64,000 nt of DNA. Origin: Algibacter luteus. Lineage in GTDB: Bacteria > Bacteroidota > Bacteroidia > Flavobacteriales > Flavobacteriaceae. The notes under the pieces were generated by a model. The model did not search any database, was not told the origin of the DNA, and saw nothing but the letters and a program-made list of their open reading frames with translations. Shown one piece after another: positions 44,921 to 53,543 of this stretch (the stretch's first letter is position 1; each line of letters starts with the position of its first letter). The stretch spans positions 99,197-163,196 of the forward strand of contig NZ_FQYK01000006.1 of NCBI RefSeq assembly GCF_900141715.1. Direction: 5' to 3'. Made by a program: the position numbers and the translations under genes.

Positions 44921-45544
44921 CCACTCATCGGTAATTTTAATGCCTTCATGAGTCTGCTCCACTTTACCATCTGTTTCAAGTTTTTTTAAAACCCTCGTAA
45001 TTACCTCGCGAACCGTACCCAACTCATTGGCTAATTGATTGTGACTCATTTTAACAGTAGTGGTATTGCTCAACCTTAATTTTTTCTTCAAATGTTCAAA
45101 AAGTCTCTTATCCATTTTATCTAACAACAGGTGTCCTATGGTATTTAGTAGTTCCGAATATCTCAGATTAAATTGATTGTAGAACAATTCATTAAAATCT
45201 GGATAAACTTTTAACCACGTAGATAAATGTTGAACCGGAATTAATAAAATTTTCGAATCTTCTTCGGTAGTTGCATAAACTTTGCTGGGAGTGTTTTTTA
45301 ATGCCGCATAAAAAGTCATGACACAACTTTGTGATGGCTCGATATAATATAAGAGTAGTTCTTTTTCATTAAATTTGGAATAAACTTTAACTAATCCCTC
45401 TAATACAATTGGTAATACTTTTACATATTGTTCTTCTTTTAAAATTTCTGTTCCATTTGGAATGTTCTTCACATCTGATACTTCAATAATGTTATCAATT
45501 AATTGCGGTTTTAGAAATGAAAGTCTTTTCTTGATATTTTCCAT
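44918..45544 (-). CDS. Crp/Fnr-family transcriptional regulator
   Basis: 208 residues. Beta-roll about 20-115, dimer helix, and a C-terminal winged helix with recognition helix T-V-R-E-V-I-T-R-V-L-K-K-L-E. The R-E-x3-R pattern is that of E. coli CRP (R180, E181, R185), which the first regulator (27828) lacks. No Fnr-type Cys cluster. It is followed by the DUF2892 and lipoprotein genes and overlaps their operator, so it is a good candidate for the factor binding TGAC-N4-GTCA. Confidence 0.85.
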   Translation of the reverse strand: MENIKKRLSFLKPQLIDNIIEVSDVKNIPNGTEILKEEQYVKVLPIVLEGLVKVYSKFNEKELLLYYIEPSQSCVMTFYAALKNTPSKVYATTEEDSKILLIPVQHLSTWLKVYPDFNELFYNQFNLRYSELLNTIGHLLLDKMDKRLFEHLKKKLRLSNTTTVKMSHNQLANELGTVREVITRVLKKLETDGKVEQTHEGIKITDEW

Positions 45545-45703
45545 TTGTTATAGTCGTTTCGTTAAAGCTATATTGAACGTAAAAATGAAGATTTAGTTCG
45601 ATGAATTTTATCAGTTATATAGCGAATTTCGACATTTTTATTATAAAATCAAATGCTACCCAGTAATATAATATGGTATCGCATAAAACAATAATCAGTA
45701 ACA

Positions 45704-45720
45704 TTTTATGACTCATAAAA
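45704..45720. promoter_or_regulatory. Perfect 17-bp palindrome upstream of a Crp/Fnr gene
   Basis: TTTTATGA-C-TCATAAAA, a perfect inverted repeat with one central base, in the 257-bp gap between the alcohol dehydrogenase and the Crp/Fnr gene, about 160 bp before the latter's start. It is not followed by a T-tract on either strand, so an operator is likelier than a terminator. Confidence 0.35.
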
Positions 45721-45801
45721 CATGCTGTTCAATTCCTAACGTCGTTAGTTTGAAGATTATGTATTTAATCTAAACGTGATTTTTTTTTAAGAGGGTTGTT
45801 A

Positions 45802-46806
45802 TTAATTTTTTAAGACTATCCTAAATCTAGCTTTACCTTTTTCTAGGTGTTCAAGGGCTTCATTCACCTTTGCCATTGGAAATTCCTCAACATCTGGATA
45901 AATATTATGTCTTACACAAAAATCAAGCATGGTTTTAGTTAGTGCAGGACTACCTATAGGACTTCCACCAACCGATTTTTCTCCCATAATTAAACTAAAT
46001 GCTGAAATTTCCATTGGCTCTAATACTGCACCTACCGTGTGAAATTTTCCTTTGGGTGCTAATGTGGCCAAGTAAGAATTCCAATCTAATGAAACATTAG
46101 TGGTATTTAATATAAAATTTAGTTTGCCGCTTATACTTTCTAGTTCTTCGGGTGATGTTGAATCTATCACCTGACTCGCACCCATTTTTAAAATGGACTT
46201 CTTTTTGGCTGGATTTGAACTAAACGCAATTACCTCGCACCCCCAGTGTTTTAAAAACTTAACGGCCATATGCCCTAAGCCTCCAATGCCAATAACGCCA
46301 ACGCGATCCGTTGGTTTAACACCAGCTAATATTATAGGATTGAAAACGGTAATACCGCCGCATAATAAAGGTCCTGCTTTACTCATATCTATACCTTTAG
46401 GAAGCGGAATGGCCCAAGACCAATGCCCGCGAACCTTGTCGGCAAACCCACCATTTCTGCCTACAATTGTAGCCTCACTTTTTGCGCAAAGGTGGTGTTC
46501 GCCATCCATACATTGATCGCAACTCATACATGATGCCGACATCCAGCCCAATCCTACTTTGTCGCCAACACTAATATTTTTAACGGCATTACCTTTGGCT
46601 ATTACCTCACCAATTATTTCATGACCAGGCACCATGGGATATTGAGTCATTCCCCAATCATTATTTATCATACTCAAATCTGAATGACATATACCACAAT
46701 AGGAAACTTTAATATCAACTTCTTCAGAACCAATTTCTCCTAATTCATATGAGAATGGTACTAATTTTGCTTTTTGCTCTAGGGCAGCATATCCGTTTAC
46801 TTTCAT
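45802..46806 (-). CDS. Zinc-dependent NAD(P) alcohol dehydrogenase (YahK/CAD type)
   Basis: 334 residues. Catalytic zinc ligands C37 and H62-E63 (YCGICHSD, VPGHEI) and a structural zinc set C93-x2-C96-x2-C99-x7-C107. Rossmann motif GIGGLGHMAVKF near 175. Members reduce a broad range of aldehydes with NADPH. It is separated from the Crp/Fnr gene by a region containing a 17-bp palindrome. Confidence 0.9.
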   Translation of the reverse strand: MKVNGYAALEQKAKLVPFSYELGEIGSEEVDIKVSYCGICHSDLSMINNDWGMTQYPMVPGHEIIGEVIAKGNAVKNISVGDKVGLGWMSASCMSCDQCMDGEHHLCAKSEATIVGRNGGFADKVRGHWSWAIPLPKGIDMSKAGPLLCGGITVFNPIILAGVKPTDRVGVIGIGGLGHMAVKFLKHWGCEVIAFSSNPAKKKSILKMGASQVIDSTSPEELESISGKLNFILNTTNVSLDWNSYLATLAPKGKFHTVGAVLEPMEISAFSLIMGEKSVGGSPIGSPALTKTMLDFCVRHNIYPDVEEFPMAKVNEALEHLEKGKARFRIVLKN

Positions 46807-46994
46807 AATATATTATTTAATTGGTTAGTTTTTATTTACAAACAACAAAGGTTACGTGGCAAGGTTATAATGTTTTTACCTTAAACTTAAAGATAGTCGA
46901 AAACTTTCACATAGTCAAGTAATTATTTACATGTATATAAAAGTTTAAATCAAATATCAATAACTTTACCTGCGCAAACGCCTATTACAAATTC

Positions 46995-47507
46995 ATGACC
47001 AAAATACTCTTACTCTCAGACACGCATAGTTATATTGACGATGATATTTTAAGGCACGTAAAACAAGCCGACGAGGTTTGGCATGCCGGCGATATTGGCG
47101 ACTTAAAAGTTACCGATGCCATTAAAGCTTTAAAGCCCTTACGAGCTGTTTATGGTAATATTGACGATGATAAAGTGCGTTTAGAATATCCTGAACACAA
47201 TCGTTTTATGTGTGAAGGTGTTGATGTTTGGATAACACATATTGGTGGGTATCCACCAAAATATAACAGTAGAGTTTATGAAGGAATTAAAAGAAACCCT
47301 CCAAGACTGTTTATTTGTGGTCATTCGCATATTTTAAAAGTGATGCCCGATAAAAAATTAAACTTACTACACATGAATCCAGGAGCGGTTGGTAAACATG
47401 GTTTTCATAAAGTACGGACCATGCTACGATTTACCATTGATGGAAAAAAAATTGATAATTTGGAGGTTATTGAGTTTCCGGTTAGGCATCCTAAAACGCA
47501 TAATTAA
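46995..47507 (+). CDS. YfcE/MJ0936-type metallophosphoesterase
   Basis: 170 residues. Full metal-site set: LLSDTH, HAGDIGD, YGNID, THIGGYP and CGHSHILK, and N-P-G in HMNPGAVGKHG. Members are small di-metal phosphodiesterases; substrate not predictable. Monocistronic, divergent from the alcohol dehydrogenase. Confidence 0.88.
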   Translation: MTKILLLSDTHSYIDDDILRHVKQADEVWHAGDIGDLKVTDAIKALKPLRAVYGNIDDDKVRLEYPEHNRFMCEGVDVWITHIGGYPPKYNSRVYEGIKRNPPRLFICGHSHILKVMPDKKLNLLHMNPGAVGKHGFHKVRTMLRFTIDGKKIDNLEVIEFPVRHPKTHN

Positions 47508-47570
47508 CCATAGTGTTCTAAACAAATAGTGACTTTACTTTATAATTATAAATGTACTTAGTAAATATGT

Positions 47571-47663
47571 GCGTTAGGGATTGTAGTGGATAGCCCACAG
47601 CGAAGGCACGGAGCGAGGACTTGCAACAGAAAGCCCGACCCCTTTTCGGGGTAACGCCCAAAG
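47571..47663 (+). repeat. Dispersed GC-rich intergenic repeat, copy E (lacks the palindrome)
   Basis: Starts GCGTTAGGGATTG, continues GATAGCCCACAGC, GGAGCGAGGACTTG, AAAGCCCGACC, then CCTTTTCGGGGTAAC directly followed by GCCCAAAG. Copies A-D have the 20-bp palindrome between GTAAC and the CGCCC end; this copy does not. It has instead a small CCCC-TTTTC-GGGG hairpin. Confidence 0.8.
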
Positions 47664-47786
47664 ATTTATTATAATTCTGTTAAAAATCTAATAAGTACGA
47701 GAAGTGATGCAAAAAAGCAGTTCCTTTTTGCCTTATAAGTTGTAAATTTGCTGACTTATTTAAAAAAACAGTAAACATTATTATTT

Positions 47787-48215
47787 ATGAGTCAAGTAAA
47801 AGAAAATGATACGGTAAAAGTACATTACACAGGAAAATTAAGTAACGGGCAAATTTTTGATAGCTCGTTAGAACGAGAACCACTAGAAGTGACTTTAGGG
47901 CAAGGTATGTTGATTCCTGGTTTTGAGAAAGGTATTATTTCTATGGCGCTAAACGAGAAAAAAACCATTACTATTCCGGTTGCAGAAGCTTATGGTGAAG
48001 TACAACAAGAATTATTTTATAACGTGCAGAAAGAACAACTTCCGCAAGAAATTACGCCTGAGGTTGGTATGGGATTAGCTTCTAAAGACGAAAATGGTAG
48101 AGAAGTACAATTTCGTGTTGCCGAGGTTAACGAGGAATTTATTGTTGTTGATGCCAACCACCCATTAGCTGGACAAGAATTAACTTTCGATTTGGAACTT
48201 ATTGAGATAAAATAA
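47787..48215 (+). CDS. SlyD-like FKBP peptidyl-prolyl isomerase
   Basis: 142 residues. FKBP core with VHYTGKLSNGQIFDSS near 12-27, LGQGMLIPGFEKGI near 38-50, and an inserted IF domain (VQQELFYNVQKEQLPQ region). It ends at ADANHPLAGQELTFDLEL without the His-rich SlyD tail. A cytoplasmic folding helper. Confidence 0.9.
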   Translation: MSQVKENDTVKVHYTGKLSNGQIFDSSLEREPLEVTLGQGMLIPGFEKGIISMALNEKKTITIPVAEAYGEVQQELFYNVQKEQLPQEITPEVGMGLASKDENGREVQFRVAEVNEEFIVVDANHPLAGQELTFDLELIEIK

Positions 48216-48271
48216 CATTAAGGATATAAATCTTTGTTATTAAAAAAGGTAGGTTAATAGGCCTATAATAT

Positions 48272-48304
48272 AAAAAAACCCAAAGCAATTGCTTTGGGTT
48301 TTTC
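48272..48304. terminator. Bidirectional intrinsic terminator
   Basis: Stem AAACCCAAAGCAA / TTGCTTTGGGTTT with almost no loop, between convergent slyD-like and DUF4293 genes. Confidence 0.9.
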
Positions 48305-48330
48305 GCACTAATACTACTAAGATGTTAGGT

Positions 48331-48741
48331 TTAACGCAATCTATCAACAGATTTTACGAGGTCTTCATCCTTCTTGATGGCCTTATTGGCTAATGCCAAC
48401 AACACGATAGAAACAATAGGGAGAAGCATCCCAATACCTTTCTCTGAAACCGCCGTTTCTCCAGATATATTTAGTGATTGATAAACGAAAAATCCTAGTA
48501 AAATAAAGTTTAATATGATGTTAAGTCGCCCCATTACAAATTGAGACTTCCTATTTTTATACATAAATATGGCTACTATCGATAAAATTGCAGAGCCTAA
48601 AAATAAGGCAAAATACAATAATTCATCTTTCGCATAAACCACAACATCTTGTTCTGTAATCCAGATATGAAATACAAAAGTTAAGCCTGCTGAAACCCCA
48701 GCGGCTAATAAAAGATATACAGTTTGTATGCGTTGTAACAT
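48331..48741 (-). CDS. DUF4293 membrane protein
   Basis: 136 residues, four membrane segments, starting MLQRIQTVYLLLAA (the family's usual opening) and ending ALANKAIKKDEDLVKSVDRLR. Function unknown. The family is commonly found next to rho in Bacteroidota, as here (divergent). Confidence 0.88.
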   Translation of the reverse strand: MLQRIQTVYLLLAAGVSAGLTFVFHIWITEQDVVVYAKDELLYFALFLGSAILSIVAIFMYKNRKSQFVMGRLNIILNFILLGFFVYQSLNISGETAVSEKGIGMLLPIVSIVLLALANKAIKKDEDLVKSVDRLR

Positions 48742-48926
48742 AAATTTTTAAGAAACTAGACCGCAAAAATAATAGAATTAATATTAAAAAATAAAATAAA
48801 GTTGTATTATTGCAGTAATAATTCACAACAATCGCAATTACAAGCGATTAATTCTTCAGATTATAAAATCAAAATTTTCAAGATTACTTATAATAGTATT
48901 CAAATATAATATTCAATTCAACATCA

Positions 48927-50549
48927 ATGTTTGAAATTTCACAACTTAAAGAACAAAAACTTACTGATTTACAGGAGATTGCTAAAAAATTAAACGTACC
49001 TAAATACCGTACTTTAAAGAAAATGGATTTAGTGTATCAAATTTTAGATCAGCAAGCCGCAGACCCATCAGCTGTAAAAGCTGTAGTTCCTACTGAAGGT
49101 GCTGATGCATCAGCAAATCCTAAACCTGCTGCAAGAAAACCAAGACAGCGCGTACAAAAACCTGTAAAAAACGAACAGCCACAACGTGCTGTTAAACCCG
49201 CAGAATCTTCTACTGAGGTTAAAGCTGAAACCGCTCCTCAGAACGACGCTACAAATCAGCAACCAAAAGAAGATAAAAAACAGGATAATAATCCAAGACA
49301 TAAAAATCAGAACGACAATCAACAACGTTCGAGTCAAAAAGGACATAAAAATCCGCATAAAAACCAGAAAAATGGTAATGTAGAAAAGGGTAATAAAGAT
49401 AACCGTAATCGTTATCGTGAGCCTGATTATGAGTTTGATGCCATTATTGAGAGTGAAGGTGTTTTAGACATCATGCAAGATGGTTATGGATTTTTACGTT
49501 CATCGGACTACAACTATTTATCATCACCAGATGATATTTATGTATCGCAATCGCAAATAAGATTGTTTGGTTTAAAAACAGGTGATACCGTTTTAGGGCA
49601 TGTACGTCCGCCAAAAGAAGGTGAAAAGTATTTCCCTTTAATTAAGGTGAGCAAAATTAACGGACAAAATCCAAATGTGGTGAGAGACCGTGTGTCTTTC
49701 GAGCATTTAACACCGTTATTTCCTCAAGAAAAATTCAACATTGCCGAAAAACAAAGCACCATTTCAACTCGTATAATGGACTTGTTCGCTCCTATTGGGA
49801 AAGGACAACGTGGTATGATTGTTTCGCAACCAAAAACGGGTAAAACCATGTTGCTTAAAGATGTAGCTAACGCCATTGCAGCTAACCACCCAGAAGTTTA
49901 TCAAATGATATTATTAATTGATGAGCGTCCGGAAGAGGTTACCGATATGCAACGTAATGTGCGTGGTGAAGTTATTGCTTCTACCTTTGATAAAGAAGCT
50001 CATGAGCACGTAAAAATTGCCAATATTGTTCTTGAAAAAGCAAAACGTTTGGTAGAATGTGGTCATGATGTGGTGATTCTTTTAGATTCTATTACACGTT
50101 TAGCGAGAGCTTATAATACTGTACAACCGGCTTCTGGTAAAATTTTAAGTGGTGGTGTTGATGCCAATGCATTACATAAACCAAAACGTTTCTTTGGTGC
50201 TGCACGTAACATTGAGAACGGAGGTTCTTTAACTATTATAGCTACAGCACTTACCGAAACTGGTTCTAAAATGGATGAAGTAATTTTCGAAGAATTTAAA
50301 GGAACTGGTAATATGGAACTTCAATTGGATAGAAAAATATCTAACCGTCGAATTTTCCCTGCTATTGACCTAACGTCTTCAAGCACGCGTCGTGATGATA
50401 TTTTATTAGACGATGTCACTATACAACGTATGTGGGTAATGCGCAAATATCTTGCTGACATGAACCCTGTTGAAGCTATGGAATTTATTAACGACCGATT
50501 TAAGCAAACCAGAAACAACGAGGAATTCTTGATTTCTATGAATGGGTAA
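48927..50549 (+). CDS. rho: Transcription termination factor Rho
   Basis: 540 residues, longer than E. coli Rho (about 419). SAP-like N-terminus 1-45 ([13 protein letters not shown]), then a roughly 110-residue disordered Q/N/K/P-rich insert (about 50-160), the RNA-binding cold-shock domain ([17 protein letters not shown]), and the ATPase core with P-loop [11 protein letters not shown]-loop [10 protein letters not shown] and Walker [17 protein letters not shown]. The low-complexity insert is typical of Bacteroidota Rho. Confidence 0.96.
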   Translation: MFEISQLKEQKLTDLQEIAKKLNVPKYRTLKKMDLVYQILDQQAADPSAVKAVVPTEGADASANPKPAARKPRQRVQKPVKNEQPQRAVKPAESSTEVKAETAPQNDATNQQPKEDKKQDNNPRHKNQNDNQQRSSQKGHKNPHKNQKNGNVEKGNKDNRNRYREPDYEFDAIIESEGVLDIMQDGYGFLRSSDYNYLSSPDDIYVSQSQIRLFGLKTGDTVLGHVRPPKEGEKYFPLIKVSKINGQNPNVVRDRVSFEHLTPLFPQEKFNIAEKQSTISTRIMDLFAPIGKGQRGMIVSQPKTGKTMLLKDVANAIAANHPEVYQMILLIDERPEEVTDMQRNVRGEVIASTFDKEAHEHVKIANIVLEKAKRLVECGHDVVILLDSITRLARAYNTVQPASGKILSGGVDANALHKPKRFFGAARNIENGGSLTIIATALTETGSKMDEVIFEEFKGTGNMELQLDRKISNRRIFPAIDLTSSSTRRDDILLDDVTIQRMWVMRKYLADMNPVEAMEFINDRFKQTRNNEEFLISMNG

Positions 50550-50603
50550 TTAACACATATTTTACACCCTTTTAAACGGGTAACTATATAACTAACTCAA
50601 ATT

Positions 50604-50641
50604 AAAAAAAGCCAAAACATAACTTGTTGAGGCTTTTTTTT
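50604..50641 (+). terminator. Imperfect intrinsic terminator after rho
   Basis: AAAAAAAGCC ... GGCTTTTTTTT with an inner AACA/TGTT pairing and a 9-nt remainder. Weaker than the others in the window. Confidence 0.55.
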
Positions 50642-50666
50642 ATGTACATCTGTATATCGTGCTAAT

Positions 50667-51254
50667 TTAATATTCCTGAACTCGTAATTTAAAATCTATT
50701 TCAATGGTATCGTTTATAGAAATTAGACCGAATAGTTTTTTAGGAGCTTCTAAATTATACTCATTTAAACTTAATTCTAAGTTTCCTGAAACGAGCAAAC
50801 CATGTTCTTTCTTAATTTTCACAGGAATTTCATGAGTTTTCTTAAATCCTGCAATTTCAATAGCGATTTTGGCTTCAACGCTTTTACTATTATTTAACCG
50901 ACTAATTTTTTCTAGATTTAAAAATATTTGCGGATATTTATCTGATTTTAAAATTTTTTTGAAATCATTGTTAATACCCTTTCCACCGCAATCAAAACAA
51001 CTTGTTTCTAAAACTAAAACGGTGTTATCAAAAATCATTTCACCAGCATTCGTAATAAAACTTACCGGAATTCTATTTTCTAATTTTAAAATATTAAAAT
51101 CGCAAGAAAAATTACTAATGTTGGTTGTTCCTTTTACATACAAGTAACTATCAGAATTTATAAAAACGGATGTGTTTTTACTGATCGAGTCTCTAGTTGT
51201 AAAAGCTAGAGCTGAAACTATAAAAATTAGAAATATTAACTTTTTGAAAATCAT
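50667..51254 (-). CDS. YceI-family periplasmic protein
   Basis: 195 residues. Hydrophobic N-terminal signal (LIFLIFIVSALAF), then a lipocalin-like YceI domain with VKGTTNISNFSCDFNI near 42-57 and the closing NEYNLEAPKKLFGLISINDTIEIDFKL. YceI proteins bind isoprenoid-type lipids. It lies downstream of the porin gene and is probably in the same transcription unit (128-bp gap). Confidence 0.85.
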   Translation of the reverse strand: MIFKKLIFLIFIVSALAFTTRDSISKNTSVFINSDSYLYVKGTTNISNFSCDFNILKLENRIPVSFITNAGEMIFDNTVLVLETSCFDCGGKGINNDFKKILKSDKYPQIFLNLEKISRLNNSKSVEAKIAIEIAGFKKTHEIPVKIKKEHGLLVSGNLELSLNEYNLEAPKKLFGLISINDTIEIDFKLRVQEY

Positions 51255-51382
51255 GATAATTTATGCCATGCTTTATACTTCTGCAAAATTCAAAGTCTCA
51301 AAAATAATGCTAATTTAAATACTTTTACAAATAATTAAATCGATTACTTTTTGAGACTTGTGAATAAATGTACTTAAATTAA

Positions 51383-52648
51383 TTAAAAACTAATTACGGC
51401 TTCAGCCATTAAACCGTTAAATTTACCTTCGTCAAAAATACTTGTAGCGCTATAACCATCATGTTTTTGTGACACGTATTCTAGTTTTAATAAAATATTA
51501 TTCGTCATAAACCAACCGGCACCTAATTGAAATCTTGATATCTCAACATCATCACCACTTGCATCTTCGGCATCTACTTTATTGTAACGTGTACCTAAAT
51601 AAAAGTTTTCAGTGTTACCGAATCTATATATTAACTCACCAGCAAATTGCTTTGCAGTTCTTTCTTCAGTTTCAGAATTACTCTTTCCTTTTGATGTTTC
51701 AATGGTTCCAAAAAACTCTAATCCTTTATATTTTACAAAAGGGTTAAACATAATTGCTGTAATTTCATTACCAAAATTTGGGTTATATCGACCTGATCTA
51801 AAGTTACCCTTTGTTGTCGCGTCTTCACCTTCTAATACCAAGTAATAACGAGATCCTGTTCTATCTGCACTATATAAATAAGATGTTCTTACAGCTCCTG
51901 TGTTGTAAAGAGACCCCGTTAGTCTTAATCTTAAGTCGTTATTAAGTTGTTTGTCGTAACCTAACTTAGCCAAGAAAGAAGCGCCACCAGTATCTGGATT
52001 ATCAACTGCTTGATTTAATTTACCGTTTGTAAACCCTATCATTCCTAATAATCCACTATCACACTGATAGTATAACTCTGCTCCAACCTCGGTTGTAAAA
52101 GCGTCCATAATTAAGTTTCCAACAAACGGGTTGTAAATAGTTTGTGCATTATCGCTTCTTCTAAAGTGAGCATCACCATAGTTATTTTCCATGTGCCCAA
52201 TTTTAATTGTAGCATGCTTCATGAAATTGCTTAAGAATCCTTCGCTAATAAAATCTAATTTATCAATTTGGAAATAACCACCTTTTACGTATGGTTCTGG
52301 GTGGTGACGAGAAGACAGGTAAGTACGTAAGTGCATTCTAACACCATCATATAAAGCTACATCTAAATCTAAATTGGCAGTAGCTAAATTAAAGTTTGTG
52401 CCAATTTCTTTTAAAGCTACAGCACCAGAGTTTTCGTGGTCTAAAGATTGAAATTGTAAGGTTGAAGACCCTCCTACTCTTACCTTTACATCTGTAAAAG
52501 TTGAAACGGTATCTTTTGGTGCTTCAAATACATTTATGCCATTTTTATCTGGCTGTCTATAATTATCCAAATTTCTATTTTGAGCATAAAAACTGGTTGC
52601 TGTTAATACAGCGATAAAAAATATACTACTTTTAATTAGTTTTTTCAT
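51383..52648 (-). CDS. Outer-membrane porin-like beta-barrel protein
   Basis: 421 residues with a signal peptide (cut after TSFYAQ). Many alternating aromatic strands, YGDAHFRRSDN and a C-terminal strand ending in F (AEAVISF), as expected of a barrel. It resembles phosphate-selective-porin-like or DcaP-like families but I cannot fix the family. It starts 30 bp after the first YceI gene. Confidence 0.7.
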   Translation of the reverse strand: MKKLIKSSIFFIAVLTATSFYAQNRNLDNYRQPDKNGINVFEAPKDTVSTFTDVKVRVGGSSTLQFQSLDHENSGAVALKEIGTNFNLATANLDLDVALYDGVRMHLRTYLSSRHHPEPYVKGGYFQIDKLDFISEGFLSNFMKHATIKIGHMENNYGDAHFRRSDNAQTIYNPFVGNLIMDAFTTEVGAELYYQCDSGLLGMIGFTNGKLNQAVDNPDTGGASFLAKLGYDKQLNNDLRLRLTGSLYNTGAVRTSYLYSADRTGSRYYLVLEGEDATTKGNFRSGRYNPNFGNEITAIMFNPFVKYKGLEFFGTIETSKGKSNSETEERTAKQFAGELIYRFGNTENFYLGTRYNKVDAEDASGDDVEISRFQLGAGWFMTNNILLKLEYVSQKHDGYSATSIFDEGKFNGLMAEAVISF

Positions 52649-52677
52649 GGTTGTTATTTTTAAGTTGATTGTAAAAA

Positions 52678-53265
52678 TTATTTATAAATTGATGTGAATT
52701 TAATTGTTAAGTCATTTCCGGTAGTTATTGTACCAAATAAAGCTTTTGGTGGATCTATGTTATAATCAGTCATTTTAATAGCCTTCTCGCCCTTTAAAGT
52801 TATTTTACCATCTTCGATAAAGAGGTCAAAATCTATAGGTGTAAGCTTTTTAGTATCTGTTATTGTTAAGTTCCCTAAACTTTTTATTAAAAATTTTCCA
52901 GCGCCTTGGTTTATGATTTCTTTAACTTCAACAAGCTCATAGCTTATTGATTTATACTTATCTGTTTTCAGAGCCTTATAAGTATTCTTGTCCATTGAGC
53001 CTTTACCGCTTTTAAGACTTTCTGCTAAAACTTTAAAACTGCATGATTGAAGTTCTCCTGTTTCTAGGTTTGTACAAATAAGTTTCCCACTTTTATTTTC
53101 AGCAGTAACATGCCAATCATGTAAACTTGAAGTACCATAAACGGCTAATGTAGATTCTTGATTATTTAAACTAAACTCTTGTGCTTGTATTAAATTAGGA
53201 AGTAAAAAAATTAAAGCTATTAATCCAATAATCTTTAATTTATCAGCTATTATTAAATTATTCAT
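52678..53265 (-). CDS. YceI-family periplasmic protein, operon leader
   Basis: 195 residues from ATG 53265; the frame also opens at TTG 53292 but the ATG gives a proper signal peptide (MNNLIIADKLKIIGLIALIFLLPNLIQAQ in pieces). YceI domain: STLAVYGTSSLHDWHVTAEN near 38-57 and YNIDPPKALFGTITTGNDLTIKF at the end. Two Crp/Fnr-like palindromes lie upstream, the nearer with a -7 element at fixed spacing. It probably heads a YceI - porin - YceI operon. Confidence 0.88.
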   Translation of the reverse strand: MNNLIIADKLKIIGLIALIFLLPNLIQAQEFSLNNQESTLAVYGTSSLHDWHVTAENKSGKLICTNLETGELQSCSFKVLAESLKSGKGSMDKNTYKALKTDKYKSISYELVEVKEIINQGAGKFLIKSLGNLTITDTKKLTPIDFDLFIEDGKITLKGEKAIKMTDYNIDPPKALFGTITTGNDLTIKFTSIYK

Positions 53266-53318
53266 ATTATTACTTTTGTTAATTCTATGCAAATTTCATT
53301 GTAATACTCATGTGATTT

Positions 53319-53334
53319 TATGACAATTGTCATA
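53319..53334 (-). promoter_or_regulatory. Crp/Fnr-like operator upstream of the YceI-porin operon
   Basis: TATGAC-AATT-GTCATA, a perfect 16-bp palindrome. On the minus strand a -7-like GAAATTTG starts at 53297, exactly 29.5 bp from the centre. The same arms occur at 12422-12437 before nrdJ. Confidence 0.65.
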
Positions 53335-53348
53335 TGTTATTTAAATCC

Positions 53349-53360
53349 TGATTTAGGTCA
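53349..53360. promoter_or_regulatory. Second, weaker Crp/Fnr-like operator
   Basis: TGAT-TTAG-GTCA; its reverse complement TGACCTAAATCA is identical to the site at 30457-30468. Centre 28 bp upstream of that of the 53319 palindrome. Confidence 0.5.
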
Positions 53361-53368
53361 TAATACGA

Positions 53369-53488
53369 ATGATAAAGAAAGAATTTTTATATAATTTTGA
53401 TTCTCATTTAGCAATTCTGAAAAGATTCAAATTAAGATCGAAAAAACTTATAAAACCAGAACAAATAAAAAATCTAAAAAAGATTTAG
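53369..53488 (+). CDS. Possible 39-residue basic ORF
   Basis: ATG 53369 to TAG 53486-53488. The product starts MIKKEFLYNFDSHLAILKRF and is Lys-rich. It starts 9 bp after the operator at 53349-53360 and is divergent from the YceI gene. No homologue known to me; may be chance. Confidence 0.25.
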   Translation: MIKKEFLYNFDSHLAILKRFKLRSKKLIKPEQIKNLKKI

Positions 53489-53543
53489 AATCTTACCACA
53501 TCGATCGAGTACTTTAATATGCTCAATCAAATTCCAAATGAAA

